This document shows positions 11,801-23,589 of a stretch of 64,000 bases of DNA, one piece after another. Both the position numbers and the translations under genes were made by a program. How positions within the stretch are numbered: position 1 is the first letter of the stretch; every line of letters begins with the position of its first letter. The stretch lies in NCBI RefSeq assembly GCF_000499845.2, contig NC_023750.2:14439141-14503140 (forward strand), written 5' to 3'. This DNA is from Phaseolus vulgaris (taxonomy: Eukaryota > Streptophyta > Magnoliopsida > Fabales > Fabaceae). The notes beneath the pieces are model-generated. The model was not told where the DNA came from. It ran no database searches and saw only the letters and a list, made by a program, of their open reading frames with translations.

Positions 11801-13060
11801 TCATTCAGCAACCTTCATACCAGACAGATAGACTTTACTCTGAATCACACTTCCCCCAATCCAAAATCCAGGCATAACCATCAAACCAACTTTGGGTTTT
11901 TCATCATTGTCATCCATTATCATATTCTTGACCACACTTTCCATATAAACATCTGAGAACTCACTCCCTCCTTTGACCTGAAATACCTTGACGTTAGGCT
12001 CAAAAGAATAAGCCAACCTGTGTAAAAGCCAGATTGTCTTAGTCAGTTTAAGAAAAGCCTGGTAAAAAGGAGTCCTGGGATGGCCACCACCCATCACATA
12101 ATTTCGCTGATCTAAATTTCCAAAGAATGACGCCTCCATCTTTGGATGAACTACCACTAAGTATTTGCTCCTGCAAAATTTCCCAAATATGGAATCTGGA
12201 TTTTGCCCTAGCATGTCCAAGGGATCCATCTCTCTTAAAGCAAGGAATTGGTGGAAGAAGCTCTCCTTAGTTACAGTAATATTGTCTGATTTAACAGAGA
12301 AGGTTTCAAGCTCAAAGCCACTAAACATTCTTTGGCATATGTAAGACTCAAATGCATATTTCTTATGAGCTCTCTTTGCATAAACAACATCAGGTTCGAT
12401 TGAGTTCGCAGCTGCATCAAGGTCCCAACCAGCTGCTTTCATCATGTTGATCAAAGGTTTAGAAAAATCATGAATGGCTTTTGCAGCTGCTTCCACAGCA
12501 GAGGTGAAGAGATCTGGAGTTAGATCAACAGGAAAAAAGCCATTTTCATCTTCGGATTCTTTGGTAGACAAACCTCTAAGCTTCAGATTTTTCTCTAGTT
12601 TAGTTCGCTTCTGGCTAGCCTCCTCAATCTGCTGCTGCAATTGGTGGATCTCGGAATCTTTATTCTGGATTTCAGATTGGAATTTCTTCACCATGACCTC
12701 ATAAGTTTTCAGAAGACTCTGTTGTTCTTGAATTTCTGCAGCTAAACGTGAGTCTTGAGGAGAAACACACACGGGTTTTGGATTGTTCTCCCGGTAGAAA
12801 TGCTTGAGTTCAGACAAATTTTTCAGCTCACTAATAACAAGTTTATCAGCAGTGTGGATTTTATCAGGGTCATAAGGAGTATGAGCAGCTTGTAGCTGGA
12901 TGTAAGCTGACTTCAAGGAAGAGATGTTTGTAAAAATTTTAGATATTAGAGTTTCCATTGCTTCTGGATTCTGATTCATGGCATCTTCCATTGGTTGAGG
13001 ATGGACCTTTTGGCTGTTGCTCTCACGTAATTGGGTCTCTTTTGCTCCAGTGGGTAGCAT
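11801..13060 (-). CDS. DUF641 / GIL1-type protein
   Basis: A 419-residue plant protein of the DUF641 family, which includes Arabidopsis GIL1 (gravitropic in the light) and IRK-interacting proteins. These act in light and tropism signalling; no enzyme activity is known. The N-terminal third has the DUF641 signature (METLISKIF, SSLKSAYIQLQ, YDPDKI, ELKNLSELKHFY). A coiled coil follows (EIQEQQSLLKTYEVMV, EIHQLQQQIEEA). The C-terminal half has the conserved WDLDAAANSIEP, KYAFESYICQRMF, GHPRTPFYQAFL and VMPGFW segments. Length is near the family norm. The frame is open 12 bp further upstream but only to a TTG; the first ATG is at 13060 and I use it. The coding region is one exon without breaks. 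Compared with GIL1 it has a shorter N-terminus, so it may be a paralogue; orthology is not settled from sequence alone. Confidence 0.93.
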   Translation of the reverse strand: MLPTGAKETQLRESNSQKVHPQPMEDAMNQNPEAMETLISKIFTNISSLKSAYIQLQAAHTPYDPDKIHTADKLVISELKNLSELKHFYRENNPKPVCVSPQDSRLAAEIQEQQSLLKTYEVMVKKFQSEIQNKDSEIHQLQQQIEEASQKRTKLEKNLKLRGLSTKESEDENGFFPVDLTPDLFTSAVEAAAKAIHDFSKPLINMMKAAGWDLDAAANSIEPDVVYAKRAHKKYAFESYICQRMFSGFELETFSVKSDNITVTKESFFHQFLALREMDPLDMLGQNPDSIFGKFCRSKYLVVVHPKMEASFFGNLDQRNYVMGGGHPRTPFYQAFLKLTKTIWLLHRLAYSFEPNVKVFQVKGGSEFSDVYMESVVKNMIMDDNDEKPKVGLMVMPGFWIGGSVIQSKVYLSGMKVAE

Positions 13061-13096
13061 AGCTAACGCCAAGATAGAGATGGTTGAACAAACTTT

Positions 13097-14597
13097 CTGT
13101 CAACAGAAAAACAATTAACTTCAGCCCACAAGCTTTCAAAGAAATTTAATCAACCTGCGTAGTGCAGAAATAACATTTTTTACTACATTAGATGAGTGTT
13201 CAATTCATATTTCAACACTGAAGTTTTTAGAAAAGAGAGGTAAAGAGAACTAAACAGACTTAGAATTTAAAGACATTAGGGCAACCAAATATGAGGAAAG
13301 AGAGATATTATTGTAATAAAGTCCATTAACTCAAAAGGAGAGATGACCACTGAACCAAATAATTAGAACATTATAGCCAAAATATATATATTATAACAAA
13401 TCAAGAACAAACATGTAAGTAATAAGCAACTACCATATCAGTACAATACTGCTTTACCCAAAACAATTTCTTTATCTGATAAAATATCCCAATATTTAGT
13501 GCCCATAGTTTCTTATACAGCATGTTTAAAAATGAAGGTTCAAAATTTCTGGTAGCTCTGCATCTTACAATTACAGGTTCCAGAACGCCAACTGTGTTAA
13601 TTCTGGGAATATAATATACAGGAAATAAGATCCATGATTTCATCACCACAAGGGTCTCACTTGGTAATTTCATTCAAAAAAAAGGCCAGTTCACTATATC
13701 ATTTGCCTGTAGCATGAAAAATTATATTTCTAAATTCGAATTATTAAACTATAGGGAAATGAAAAACCTACTTAAATTGACTAACTGAGACATATTTCTT
13801 CTTACATCCGTTCACTCCAAACATACTGCGGCTAACCATATGGCCAGAAATCTTGGAAGATATGACCAATGATCTACTTGTGGCCTACATCCTTTTATCA
13901 GAGTTTTTTCTTATTTTTAAGAAACTATCATTAGCATATCGGAGACTGAAGTACCTTTCTCTGAGACTTTTTTTTTTCGGAGAAAAAAATAATAATTCTT
14001 ACAAATTCTCAAACAAGCCTTCTAATTGGAAAAAAAAAAACATTTTTCTTCAAAAAAACAAAAGATAAAACAAATGGGTCCTAGCCTGTGATACAGACCT
14101 CCAGTGTCTTACCATTTAAGGTACTGTAACTACTCACCATTCCACAATTGCACAGCATCAAATTGCAAGTATTCTAACCAAAAACAAAACTTCATATAGA
14201 AAAAAAGACATACATTCAGTATACAAATGAAACTGTGAGAACGAGTTCTCTACCTAGAAAGACTGCATTTCAGCAAGAGAATGAATCCAGCAAGCATAAT
14301 ACCCTTGAACCCTAGATATTGCAAAAAGAATATTAATACGACAGAGGATAGCTTCAATGCTGTAAAGAAGAATAAATCAACCCTAATCCACAAGCAAAAC
14401 ACAACAAAAATTCAATAGCAACCCCGTGTCACAAGAAATTCCCAGAAATTCTGGTGTCTCTATCACAATACAAAACCCTAAATTATGGGGAAAAAAGAAA
14501 AGAAAAGTGATTTTGGAGAAGAGAACACGTGGGCACGAAAGAATGAAGCTTAGCCAAGCAAAAGAAAAAACAGATCTGGGATTTAATTTGGGGTTAC
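13097..14597 (-). other. Probable 5' UTR intron of the DUF641 gene
   Basis: On the minus strand a donor CAAG|GTAACC sits at 14598/14597. An acceptor with a pyrimidine tract, TTTTTCTGTTGACAG|AAAG, sits at 13097/13096, 36 bp before the ATG. A leader intron is common in this kind of gene. The span is AT-rich and has no other gene; small frames inside it (13401-13673 minus, 13853-14068 plus) have no domain. Predicted from splice signals only. Confidence 0.5.
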
Positions 14598-16241
14598 CTT
14601 GTTGGGAATTTGAAGGAAGAGTGAAGATGAAGTGGTGGTTCAGTAAAGTGAAAGCGTGTTGGTCACAAACAATTGGTATAATTACAAAACCCTATGTGAA
14701 ACGAAAGGGAAACGTTGATGGACCTGTCGTTTTGTTTTTATTTGTTCCATTTTCTTATTATTGTTTTAATTATTTATTTCGTGTTCCCACCACTCCACCG
14801 AAAATTTTACCTTCCACTGATTTAAATGGTAAGATAATTATTTAATATATGTTAAGTGATTTTTAATATATTTTCTATTTTTTTATTATCGAATTCTTAA
14901 TTAGTGTCTAGTTGATGACTTTTTTTTATGATAAAAATATCTATACATTAATAACCTAAAATAATTTTACATGACGTTGGATGGTTTTTATATTGTATGA
15001 CCATTACATTTTTATAATTTTGTAAACATTTATATAATTATTATTTCATTTTTCTTAAAAATTTATATAGGAAATAATTAGAATCATAAATTAATTTTCC
15101 TATTATATGTTTATTTTAAAAATTAAAAAAAAAATATATAATAACTTTGCATTTAATTTTTATAAATATAAATGTTTTCTTAAATCAAGCCATTTTTACC
15201 TTTAAAGCTGGGAAAAAAGGTTAGTTTTTTTTTTGCCCTTATAGGTTACAGATTAAATCTCACTCATTCAGTGAGATAAATATACTTTTTTTGTAAGGCT
15301 TTTTTTTATTGTATGTTAGTTATTTAATTTGAATCTTTAAAGTGTATGTATATTTGTATAAATTATATATTTAAAAATAATTTTTTTACTTAATTCTCAC
15401 TCTGGTCCAAACATCATTCTCATAATCATGTCTAGGAAAAAATCATAAACCAAAAAACATAAATTATTACAAGACAAATAATAAAAAATTAACATACTGC
15501 TTTTATTTAATTTTGTATAAAACAATATAACTGTTTATGATATTGCCAAATTTGTTTGAAGAACTTCATGGATAGAATTTAATTTTGTATATACTGTTAG
15601 TTCTTAAATGGATGAGACACTCTTCATTTAGTTCTTAAAAGAATAAAATATTTATTTTAGTTCTTCAATAGATAAAAAGAGCATCAATTAAATCTACTAT
15701 TAAATTTTTTGGAACTACTTTATTATTAAAATATAATATTGAGGGCCAATTGATAGAAAATTAATTACTGTTTTTTCTTTAAGCTATAATATTAAGAATT
15801 AATTTATATTTTTTCAAATATTTAAGGATTGTTTAAACTTTTCATTCTATAAAAGATTAAATTAACACGGCCTCAATTATTCAAGAACCAGTGATGATGG
15901 AAACATGCAAAATCAAATCAAGTAAAATTAGATTTCAGTGAACACAAGTCTTGTTTAAGGTGAAACGCAGCTTTTTTTAAAAGCTTAGGATCATAAAAAT
16001 GTGTTTACAAATTTGTCTTGTAGAAAAATTTAAAAAAACATAATAGATCATAAATGTGTGTTTAGTAATTTGACTTAGAAAAAATTATAAAAAAAATAAT
16101 AGATCTAATAAGCTAATCAAACTTAAAAAAAAACATCAATGTGTCTTTTTCATTATATATTATTCTTTATTTTTTTAAAGATTAGTATTGAAAGAAATTA
16201 AATATTTTAAAAATAATAGTTATTTAAAAATAGATATAGAC
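14598..16241. other. First exon/promoter area of the DUF641 gene, then AT-rich intergenic
   Basis: The first 100-200 bp should hold the transcription start of the minus-strand gene. The 139-codon plus-strand frame at 14426-14845 overlaps this leader and lacks any domain, so I do not call it. From about 14870 the sequence is very AT-rich with poly-A/T runs and no gene, RNA or recognisable repeat. Confidence 0.45.
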
Positions 16242-17504
16242 GGTAACACCGTTAAAAATTCTCTTTTTCCCTTTCTTCATCTCTCCATTTTTTTTCTTTC
16301 TCTCTTAATTTCTTCTCTCAATTTGTATTTATTTTATAATCTGATCGGGCCACGTTTTAGCTGAGGAGTTAAGAAACATTTATACCCGATCAAATTTTCA
16401 ATTAGAGTAAGTTCATTTTGCTCTAAAGATCCTTTGTTCTTTGTTTTTCCTTAGGATTTAGTTATCAATTTTGGTAGGGTCAGTTGAGAAAAGTAATCAT
16501 TTCAACTTATTCTACTATATACTAAATTTTATGTTCTTTTTGAATAACTTGCATTAGACCTTTAAATCTTGAAGCTTTTCCAGACTGAGGGAATAAAATT
16601 CTAGAAGTTGCTTAGAAAACAAACAATTAAGGTAAAGGAAGCTAAATTTTAATAGCACCCTAGACTAAAAGATCGGGATGAGGAAGGGAGGTGGTCACAG
16701 TATTCAATTTTTCTTACAGGGATGTCATGTGTTTATATATTGTGTTATTTGTTTATATATTATTCAAAAACTTGTAAAAATATTAGATTTTGATGGTGTA
16801 GTATTTAAGTGCTGTTTTTTTTTATGTAAGATAGACTTTTGAACGTTGTGGATCACATTCTGAATTATATCGTATGATGAAAATAGTATGAAATTGAATT
16901 CATACATTTGGGATAATGTATGGACTGATGTTTTTTTGTGTATTAAGTATTGATGCATATGTGGTAACAGATATTTACGAGCTACACTGATGAATAAGTC
17001 ACATAGACTAAGATATAAGTGGGGAGAAGTTGATGGGGGAGTTCATGCACACCGTGACATATGAGATGCACGACTTGAGTTGTATTGAACTTATCTTGAT
17101 CCTTTATATTGGATTCGTTTGTAATCTTTGGATCCGGTGTTAGTCTCTGGTAGGACTTAATATGGATTTTCCGAAAGACGTTAGATGTTATTATCTTTGT
17201 TGAATATCCTAGATGTGTAGATTCTTGTGAGATTTATGTGATTATTTTATGTTGGGATTTGAAGAAGATTGAATAATTGAGAAACTGATCTTGTAATTTG
17301 GGTTTCTCTTTTAATTTAATTGTGTATATTATAAAATTTTAATTTAATTGTGTAATTTTATTTTTCTTGTTGGGTTGTGAACTGCAATAATTATACTATG
17401 TACACAAGCAGATGATCATACCGGTGTTGGAGGTTATGGAGGGCTATAAGATGTTCATTTGAACCTTATATTGTAAATATTTGTATTTTTATAAATCCTA
17501 ATTA
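16242..17504 (+). repeat. Diverged LTR of the element A family
   Basis: Matches the element A LTR in order: a GGTAACACCG start (cf. TGTGACACC), the pyrimidine block, 'tctgatcgggccacgttttagctgaggagttaag', 'tacccgatcaaattttc', 'gttcatgcacaccgtgac' and the distal tail with TACACAAGCAGAT. It is shorter than the LTR at 9604 by internal deletion and no pol lies beside it, so it is a solo or truncated LTR. Ends are approximate and no TSD was found. Confidence 0.6.
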
Positions 17505-18582
17505 TGTATAAATTTTTGAAAAACTCTATAGCTTCTATTGAAACATGTAGAATTTGTATTGTAATAGTATTCAACATTTTTTAAATTATAATAATTACTT
17601 TTTCTCTTGCGTTATATATATTTTACATTTTGGAAATTTAAAATTTACATTTTTTTATTAGAAATTATTAAACCTAAACCTAATTTTTATTTATTTATAA
17701 ATAGAATCCTGATGAATTCTCACATATTTTCATCCCTAAGAACGATAATCACAAGATGGTTTCTTTACCCTTCTCTATTTTTAACCCTATTTCATTTTTC
17801 TTTGTAACATTATCTTATTTCATATCACTTCAATCCATTAACACCGACAACAACCACAAAACATGGGTTAATTCTTCCTCTGTTTTACGTAATGTTTTAG
17901 GTTCTCTACAATTTCCTTGTTCTTCTCTCTTTCTTTTCAACGCAGTACAACCTCGTGGCGCCATCCCCTCCTAGATCTACTCACTAACAGGTACCAATTT
18001 TTACATTCCTGCTTTCTTTGATTAATTGCAACGAATTCCAATGTGTCTCCATTTTTTTTTCTCATCTTGTTTCTCCCCCATTTCACGATCTATGCTCAGT
18101 GTCTCTGCTCTGTTCTATTTCGATTGAACTCACTGTTGATAATGCTATTAATGCTTCTGGTTTGTCCCCTGCATCAATTATCCATCTGGGTCATTTCTAA
18201 TACCCTAATAAATTGGGTGTTTAAAGTTTCTTGCTTTCATGATTGTGCATACTCCAGGGATGGATTTTTCAATTGGGTTTTGATTTAGTTTTCTCTTTAT
18301 GTTTTTGTGCATCATGTCACTTAGTGCGCTATAGTTACATAACTGTGTTTTTGGATAAACTTGCATATACAGAAGAAAACAAAATACTAAACCAAACATA
18401 CCCTATATAAATGAACTTTGATGCTATTTAGTTGAGATTTCAATTTTATTGCACTGTGGTACAATGTATTTAGGTAATTACGAGTTTATGGGTAATTCTT
18501 GAACATTCAGCAACGACAGGTGTGCTTAGTTTCAATTTTCCTTCTTGCTTCATAGGCTGTAGTAAGCTGTTGTTAGTCATAG
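17505..18582 (+). promoter_or_regulatory. Promoter area, leader exon and 5' UTR intron of the methyltransferase gene
   Basis: A pyrimidine-rich leader (about 17750-17990) ends in a donor, TCACTAACAG|GTACCA, at 17990/17991. A good acceptor, TTTTCCTTCTTGCTTCATAG|GCTG, lies at 18555, 27 bp before the ATG, which gives a probable 565-bp 5' UTR intron. The overlapping short frames in 17607-18288 are in this leader and intron and have no domain. The transcription start itself cannot be placed. Confidence 0.5.
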
Positions 18583-20410
18583 ATGGCACTCTCGGCTTCA
18601 CGGGCAATGTCAAAGGGTGTGGTGGTATCGGTGCCTGTTTTGGTTCTATCTGCATTAGTGGCTACTGTTTTCCTGTTCTTCCTTTTGTCCTCTCTGTCAT
18701 CCTGCTCCTGCCCTACTACTTCAGACATCTCTGCTTCCAATGCTAGGAGTGTTGCTATTGGTGTTTCCGAGCCTAGCAGTGGTGATGTTCCATTATTGGC
18801 AAGGAAGGAGTCTGGCAACAGCATTTCTCCCTTGTCAACAAGGAAGGAGGATGTTGAGTGGGTGAAGGATCAAATCCGAGCGAATGGGCTTCATATGCAT
18901 GACAATGTGCTTCGCAAGGGTATTAACCCTCGCACTAGGGCTCAGCAACTGGAGGATCTGAGACAGTAAGACCCTTCCAAGCTCTCAATGTTTTTAATCC
19001 TAATGTGTGTATCAGCATATCTTTGTTTTGGGATTACTATTTCTAAACATTATTATTACTCATCAGAATGGTAATTTATGAGAAGCCTGCAATTTGTAGT
19101 TTTCAATGAAAGTTGTATTTGGAAGGGGGGAGAGAACATTGAGGGGGTGGGGGGCATTGATTAAAGTTCTAACAGTTCAGACTCTATATATTAACAAATA
19201 TTAGGAAAATAAATGAACTAGCAGACAAGTAGGCTAGAAATTATGCTGGATTCATAAAAGGTGAGAGAAGATGCAACAGAATGAGTGGAAATTGGTGTTC
19301 CTGGAAAACACACTGCTACTGCCTTTCTTTTTGTTTCTACAATAGTTTTTTGCATGATGCTATGCTTCAGACTGAAGTTTGTTTTACTTTCTGTCCATCT
19401 TTCTGTGAAAATGTGTATTAAACTCCGACTTCACAACCTTTAAAGTTGACATTTTTCTCAATTTTGAATTCGCGATTTATAATGGTTGACAGATCCCCTC
19501 ATTCTGTTAATATAGTACTTATCCATTTGATTATGAATAATATAGTAGGGGTGCCCATATTCAAACACTGTATATAACGAAGTTCAAACTCAAGATTTTT
19601 TTTGTTATACAGCTATGTTTATGGGAGTGTTTAGTTACCCTCTTGGGACACATTTTTGAGGCATTGATGGCAATTTCTAATTTCATTTCTATTGAACATG
19701 GATATTTGAATACCCTTTTTGGTTTTCTGATCTCAACTTTTTCTTCCAAGTGCAGATTTAAGGGCATATCTCACTATGAGAAACCTGAATCAGATAATCA
19801 CACTGCCTTCCCATGCCCTGGGGAACTGCTAGTGGAAGAGCACCATAGCAACTATGGTGAACCTTGGGCTGGGGGAAGAGATGTATTTGAGTTCCTTGCA
19901 CAAACCACTCAACTCAGACCAGACTCATTGGTGCTAGAGATAGGCTGTGGTACTCTTCGAGTTGGTTTGCATTTCATTCGATACTTAAATACTGAACACT
20001 TCCATTGTCTTGAAAGAGACGAGCTGTCTCTGATGGCTGCATTTAGGTATGAGCTTCCTGCCCAGGGCCTTCTACCCAAACGGCCTTTGATAGTTAAGGG
20101 GGAAGACATGGATTTCAGCAAGTTTGGTTCTGGCACAATTTATGATCTGATTTATGCTAGTGCTGTATTCCTTCATATGCCTGATAAACTTGTGTGGACT
20201 GGACTTGAAAGGTTAGCATCTAAATTGAAACCATATGATGGAAGAATCTTTGTATCGCATAATATAAAGTTCTGCTCACGGTTGGGAGGAGAGGAATGCA
20301 CAAAGAGGCTTACAAGTTTGGGGCTCGAGTATCTCGGGAAGCACACTCATGATAGTTTGTTATTCAACCATTATGAGATATGGTTTGAATTTAGACGGTC
20401 AAAGGCATAA
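18583..20410 (+). CDS. Membrane-anchored SAM-dependent methyltransferase, two exons
   Basis: Exon 1 is 18583-18965 and exon 2 is 19756-20410. The donor AGACA|GTAAGA and acceptor AAGTGCAG|ATTT join in frame through a split CAA codon, giving 345 residues. Residues about 12-38 form one hydrophobic segment (signal anchor), followed by a Ser-rich linker and EDVEWVKDQIRANG. The C-terminal two-thirds is a class I methyltransferase fold. Motif I, LVLEIGCGTLRVG, is near residue 186; the acidic 'FHCLERDE' follows where SAM ribose contact is expected; 'DLIYASAVFLHMP' matches motif IV. This suggests a type II membrane protein, probably endomembrane. Plant relatives are annotated only as SAM-dependent methyltransferase superfamily proteins, and the substrate is unknown. 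Exon 2 is open upstream of the acceptor, but that part is intron. No breaks. Confidence 0.88.
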
Positions 20411-21149
20411 TGTGTGGTTGGTGTTATGTAGTAGCGTGAGAAACATCTCTAACATGACACTGAATGTGTGTTGCTCATCTGACAAATCTTCAGCAACAAA
20501 ATGATATCCTTGTTTTGAGTCTTTAAGAGGTGGCATTTTTTCGCTACTCGGTTCATCTCGTGCCAGAAATCTGTATACACTTGACTCTTCAAAAGAGAGA
20601 TGAACTTCATGAAAATTTGATTGAGGACTCTACAAAGACAGGGAGATTTGTATTATTCTTTTGGGGTCCTTTTGTCGAAGGGCTAGCTTTAAGTTTACAT
20701 TTTCACATTGTTTCTATATAGATTCAGATATGATAGTTGTATTTGTAGCAGTCTTGTTATCTGGCAACTGATTGCCGTTTTGACAATAATTACACTAGAT
20801 GGTATCTAACAGGTGTAATGTAATGATGATGTGACAGTGTTGAATACTTGTATTTTTAGGATTATGTGCTGTAACAAGAGTGTTTTTCAGAAGGTTCCAA
20901 AATACTCTCCGTTAATTGGAATATATCAAACAAGCATTGTTTGAGAAAATGGCGCCTGGGAATTCAAAATGATCAATTTTAGCAAAATTAGCCCTTGTTT
21001 TTGGTCCCTTGGACCAAACCCAAGGTCGAAAAGTTCCATATGCAGCCCAAATTAATTTATGTATATACCTCATCTTCAGCGTGATTTATCCTTATAAACC
21101 AAATTTTGTGTTCAAACTTTGTTCGACTTAGAATTGAAAAAAATATATG
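20411..21149. other. 3' UTR and downstream flank
   Basis: The first few hundred bases after the TAA probably form the 3' UTR of the methyltransferase gene. The 63-codon frame at 20530-20721 has no domain. Nothing else is recognisable up to the hAT remnant. Confidence 0.4.
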
Positions 21150-22690
21150 GTATTGGTAAAAGGTGGTTCAAGTCACGTTGTTGGAAGAGGACGTGGGTAA
21201 TTGCATTTCAATTGATGGGAAGACTAGAAATGTGATGTATAAATATAAGAAAGTACTAACATGAAGAATTTATCAATTGAAACATCATTTATCAAGAACT
21301 TCAAAGGATGTTGGGGCGTGTATAACAGTTCTTGAAGCTATTATAAAGTTAACGTTGGGGGTTGTTGATCGTTTATAGCAAAATTTGATTAAAAGGTCAA
21401 AATTCAAAGAATTTGAAAGGGGGGTAGTATGAGTGATTATGATGATGCCAAAAAAAAGACTAAGGCAATAAGAAGAGGATCATGACTCAGGGAGAGTTTA
21501 AGATAATGTTGTAGTTGGTTCCCAAACATGATATCACATTTAAGTCACAATCATACCATTAAATCAGGAATAAATATTTGAACCAATAGATTGAAAACAC
21601 CTAACAACTTTTGGAAGAATTATTTTGAAAAAAATTGGGTGAACAATAATGAGAGACAAATGGATTTAGGAAAGAAGAAGAATTTTACTTAATTTCTAGT
21701 AAATAGTTTCAAAGAGATGGTCTTTTTGAAATTGATATTTTTGACACATGTAAGATAACTGAGCAAATTTCAAGATCATGGATGATGTTGTTAAAGAGGT
21801 TGGGAAAGAGAATGTGATGCAAATTACCTATAATGCAGGAAATTACAAGACATTCAGGTTACTTGTTAATGTTGAAAAGAAGTTATTTTGCACACCAAGT
21901 GTAATTCATTGCACTAATTTAATCTTGAAAGATTTTGATAAGAAAATACAACTCTATCAAGAGAGAATTGTGAGTGCAAGTGGTACAACCTACATCTATT
22001 AAGAACTGAACATATTTCTTTGATGCACAAATTTACTAAAGAAACATATTTGATAAACATATTTTTTAGAATATATACTTTGTTTGAAGATTAATTTATT
22101 ATTTTTATTCTTCTTAGTTACACTCTCTTTGAAAAGTCATGAATTAAAGATTGAACAACCAATTACATAGATTATTGCATGTTGCATACTATGTTGTAGT
22201 ACAATTCTAAGTTATGCTATGTTGTACTATAATCCTAAATTTAAAGCTCATTATGAAGTGAAGCGTGAAATTTATGATTGTTTAGATAGGTTGGTGAGAA
22301 ACATTGATGAAATGAATAAAATTTATACTCGCATTGATAATTTTAAGAGAAAATGTAATTTTTTTAGTTAAATTTGAGTTGTAGTTTGTTCAATTATGAG
22401 CTTAATTGAAGTGTAACTAAGATGGTAATAATTTGAATTTATGAAATTAACTTTATGTACACCACCTAAAAGGCTATACTAAGAAAAATAATTTTAGAAC
22501 AAAAGACCAGGAATTATGTGATTTTTGAAATGGTTAATTCAAGATTGAAAAAAAAGAAGAGGATCTTAGAAAAGTAAATGACTAACATTAATGATCAAGC
22601 TTCTAATGACTAGGTATAAAAATTAAGTATAAAAATTAGATGTTTTGAATAAAGACATTTTAGTTGAAGTTGGAAAAAATATAGTGTTAC
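21150..22690 (+). pseudogene. Dead hAT-type transposase gene
   Basis: Islands of a plant hAT transposase occur in the expected order. At about 21200-21380 is a BED zinc-finger remnant reading RIYQLKHHLSRTSKDVGAC, whose upstream cysteines have decayed. At 21778-22002 is a DUF659-like stretch reading MDDVVKEVGKENVMQ, then a motif resembling AANYK, KKLF-TP, HC-NLILKDF-KKI. At about 22220-22370 is NPKFKAHYEVKREIYDCL. At 22490-22615 is a trace of the C-terminal tail. Stops and frameshifts separate all parts, and the RNase H-like catalytic core cannot be followed. I found no terminal inverted repeats. Confidence 0.72.
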
Positions 22691-23207
22691 AATTAAGAAT
22701 GATTTAGGGTTCCTTCAATTATTGAAAATGATGAAGAAGGTCAAAGAGGTGATATTAATGAATAGGAAGACTATCTATAAAATTTACTATCATAATTTTA
22801 ATAGGAATGATTTATTTATTTTTAGTTTACTTGTATTAATTAACTATAAATTTTTTAATTATAGTATAATTAGATTTATGAATTATGAATCTATTTCTAC
22901 TTATGTTATATACTGCATCATAGTATTTATAATTTATTATGAATTATTTTTCTTTTCTATATTATTTTTAACGTTTTTTATCTTCGAATTACTTATGTCA
23001 ACTCTTTGGTTTTATACCTAATTTGGAATTTTACTAATTGTAGTTGTTAAATGATTTGCAAACTTTGAGGATAAAATGGTGGGGCTTTTAGCACTTCCAA
23101 GTTGGTTGACATATTTTTGTTAAACATGAAAACTTAATTTGTAGATATAGTATATAAAATTTATCATTATGTATAATAAAAATTATAGAATTAAAGATAT
23201 AAGGTAT
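22691..23207. other. AT-rich intergenic
   Basis: Beyond the hAT remnant the sequence is very AT-rich. The 99-codon frame at 22722-23021 is Ile/Phe/Tyr-rich because of base composition and shows no domain. Confidence 0.5.
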
Positions 23208-23589
23208 CACTACAAGAAAATTATGAAATAAAAACCAATTTTAGAGACAAAAAATAATTAGTTGCTATAATAACTAAATTAGAAACCATTTTAGAAACTA
23301 AAACAAAATTTGGTTTCTAAAATAGTTTTTATTATTGTTAAATGGTTTCTAAATTGATATCTAATTAGCTACCAAGGTTTTAACTACCAATTATTTAGAT
23401 TCTAAATTTGGTAGCAAAAACTTTGATAGCTAATTAGATACAAATTTAGAAATCATTTAACAATAATATAAACTAATTTAGAAACCAAATTTTTTTTAGT
23501 CTCTAAAATGGTCTCTAATTTAGTCACTATAGCAACTAATTATTTTTTGTCTCTAAAATTGGTTTTTATTTTATGATTTTCATGTAGTG
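23208..23589. mobile_element. Foldback CACTA-type MITE, 382 bp
   Basis: The ends are CACTACAAGAAAATTATGAA and the reverse complement of CACTACATGAAAATCATAAA, so about 29 bp pair with few mismatches. The two halves are nearly complete reverse complements of each other (for example the 'ggtagcaaaaactt' and 'aaggttttaactacc' arms), so the whole element can fold on itself. CACTACAAGAAAA is a common CACTA terminus in plants. The flanks are TAT and ATA, so no exact 3-bp duplication is preserved. Confidence 0.75.

Noticed and set aside
13060..13072. Start of the DUF641 protein 12 bp further upstream
   Set aside because: The upstream codon is TTG; the first ATG is at 13060.
14426..14845. 139-codon plus-strand frame
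   Set aside because: Overlaps the leader and promoter area of the minus-strand DUF641 gene and shows no known domain.
22722..23021. 99-codon hydrophobic frame resembling a membrane protein
   Set aside because: Composition is driven by AT-rich DNA; no conserved motif and no gene context.
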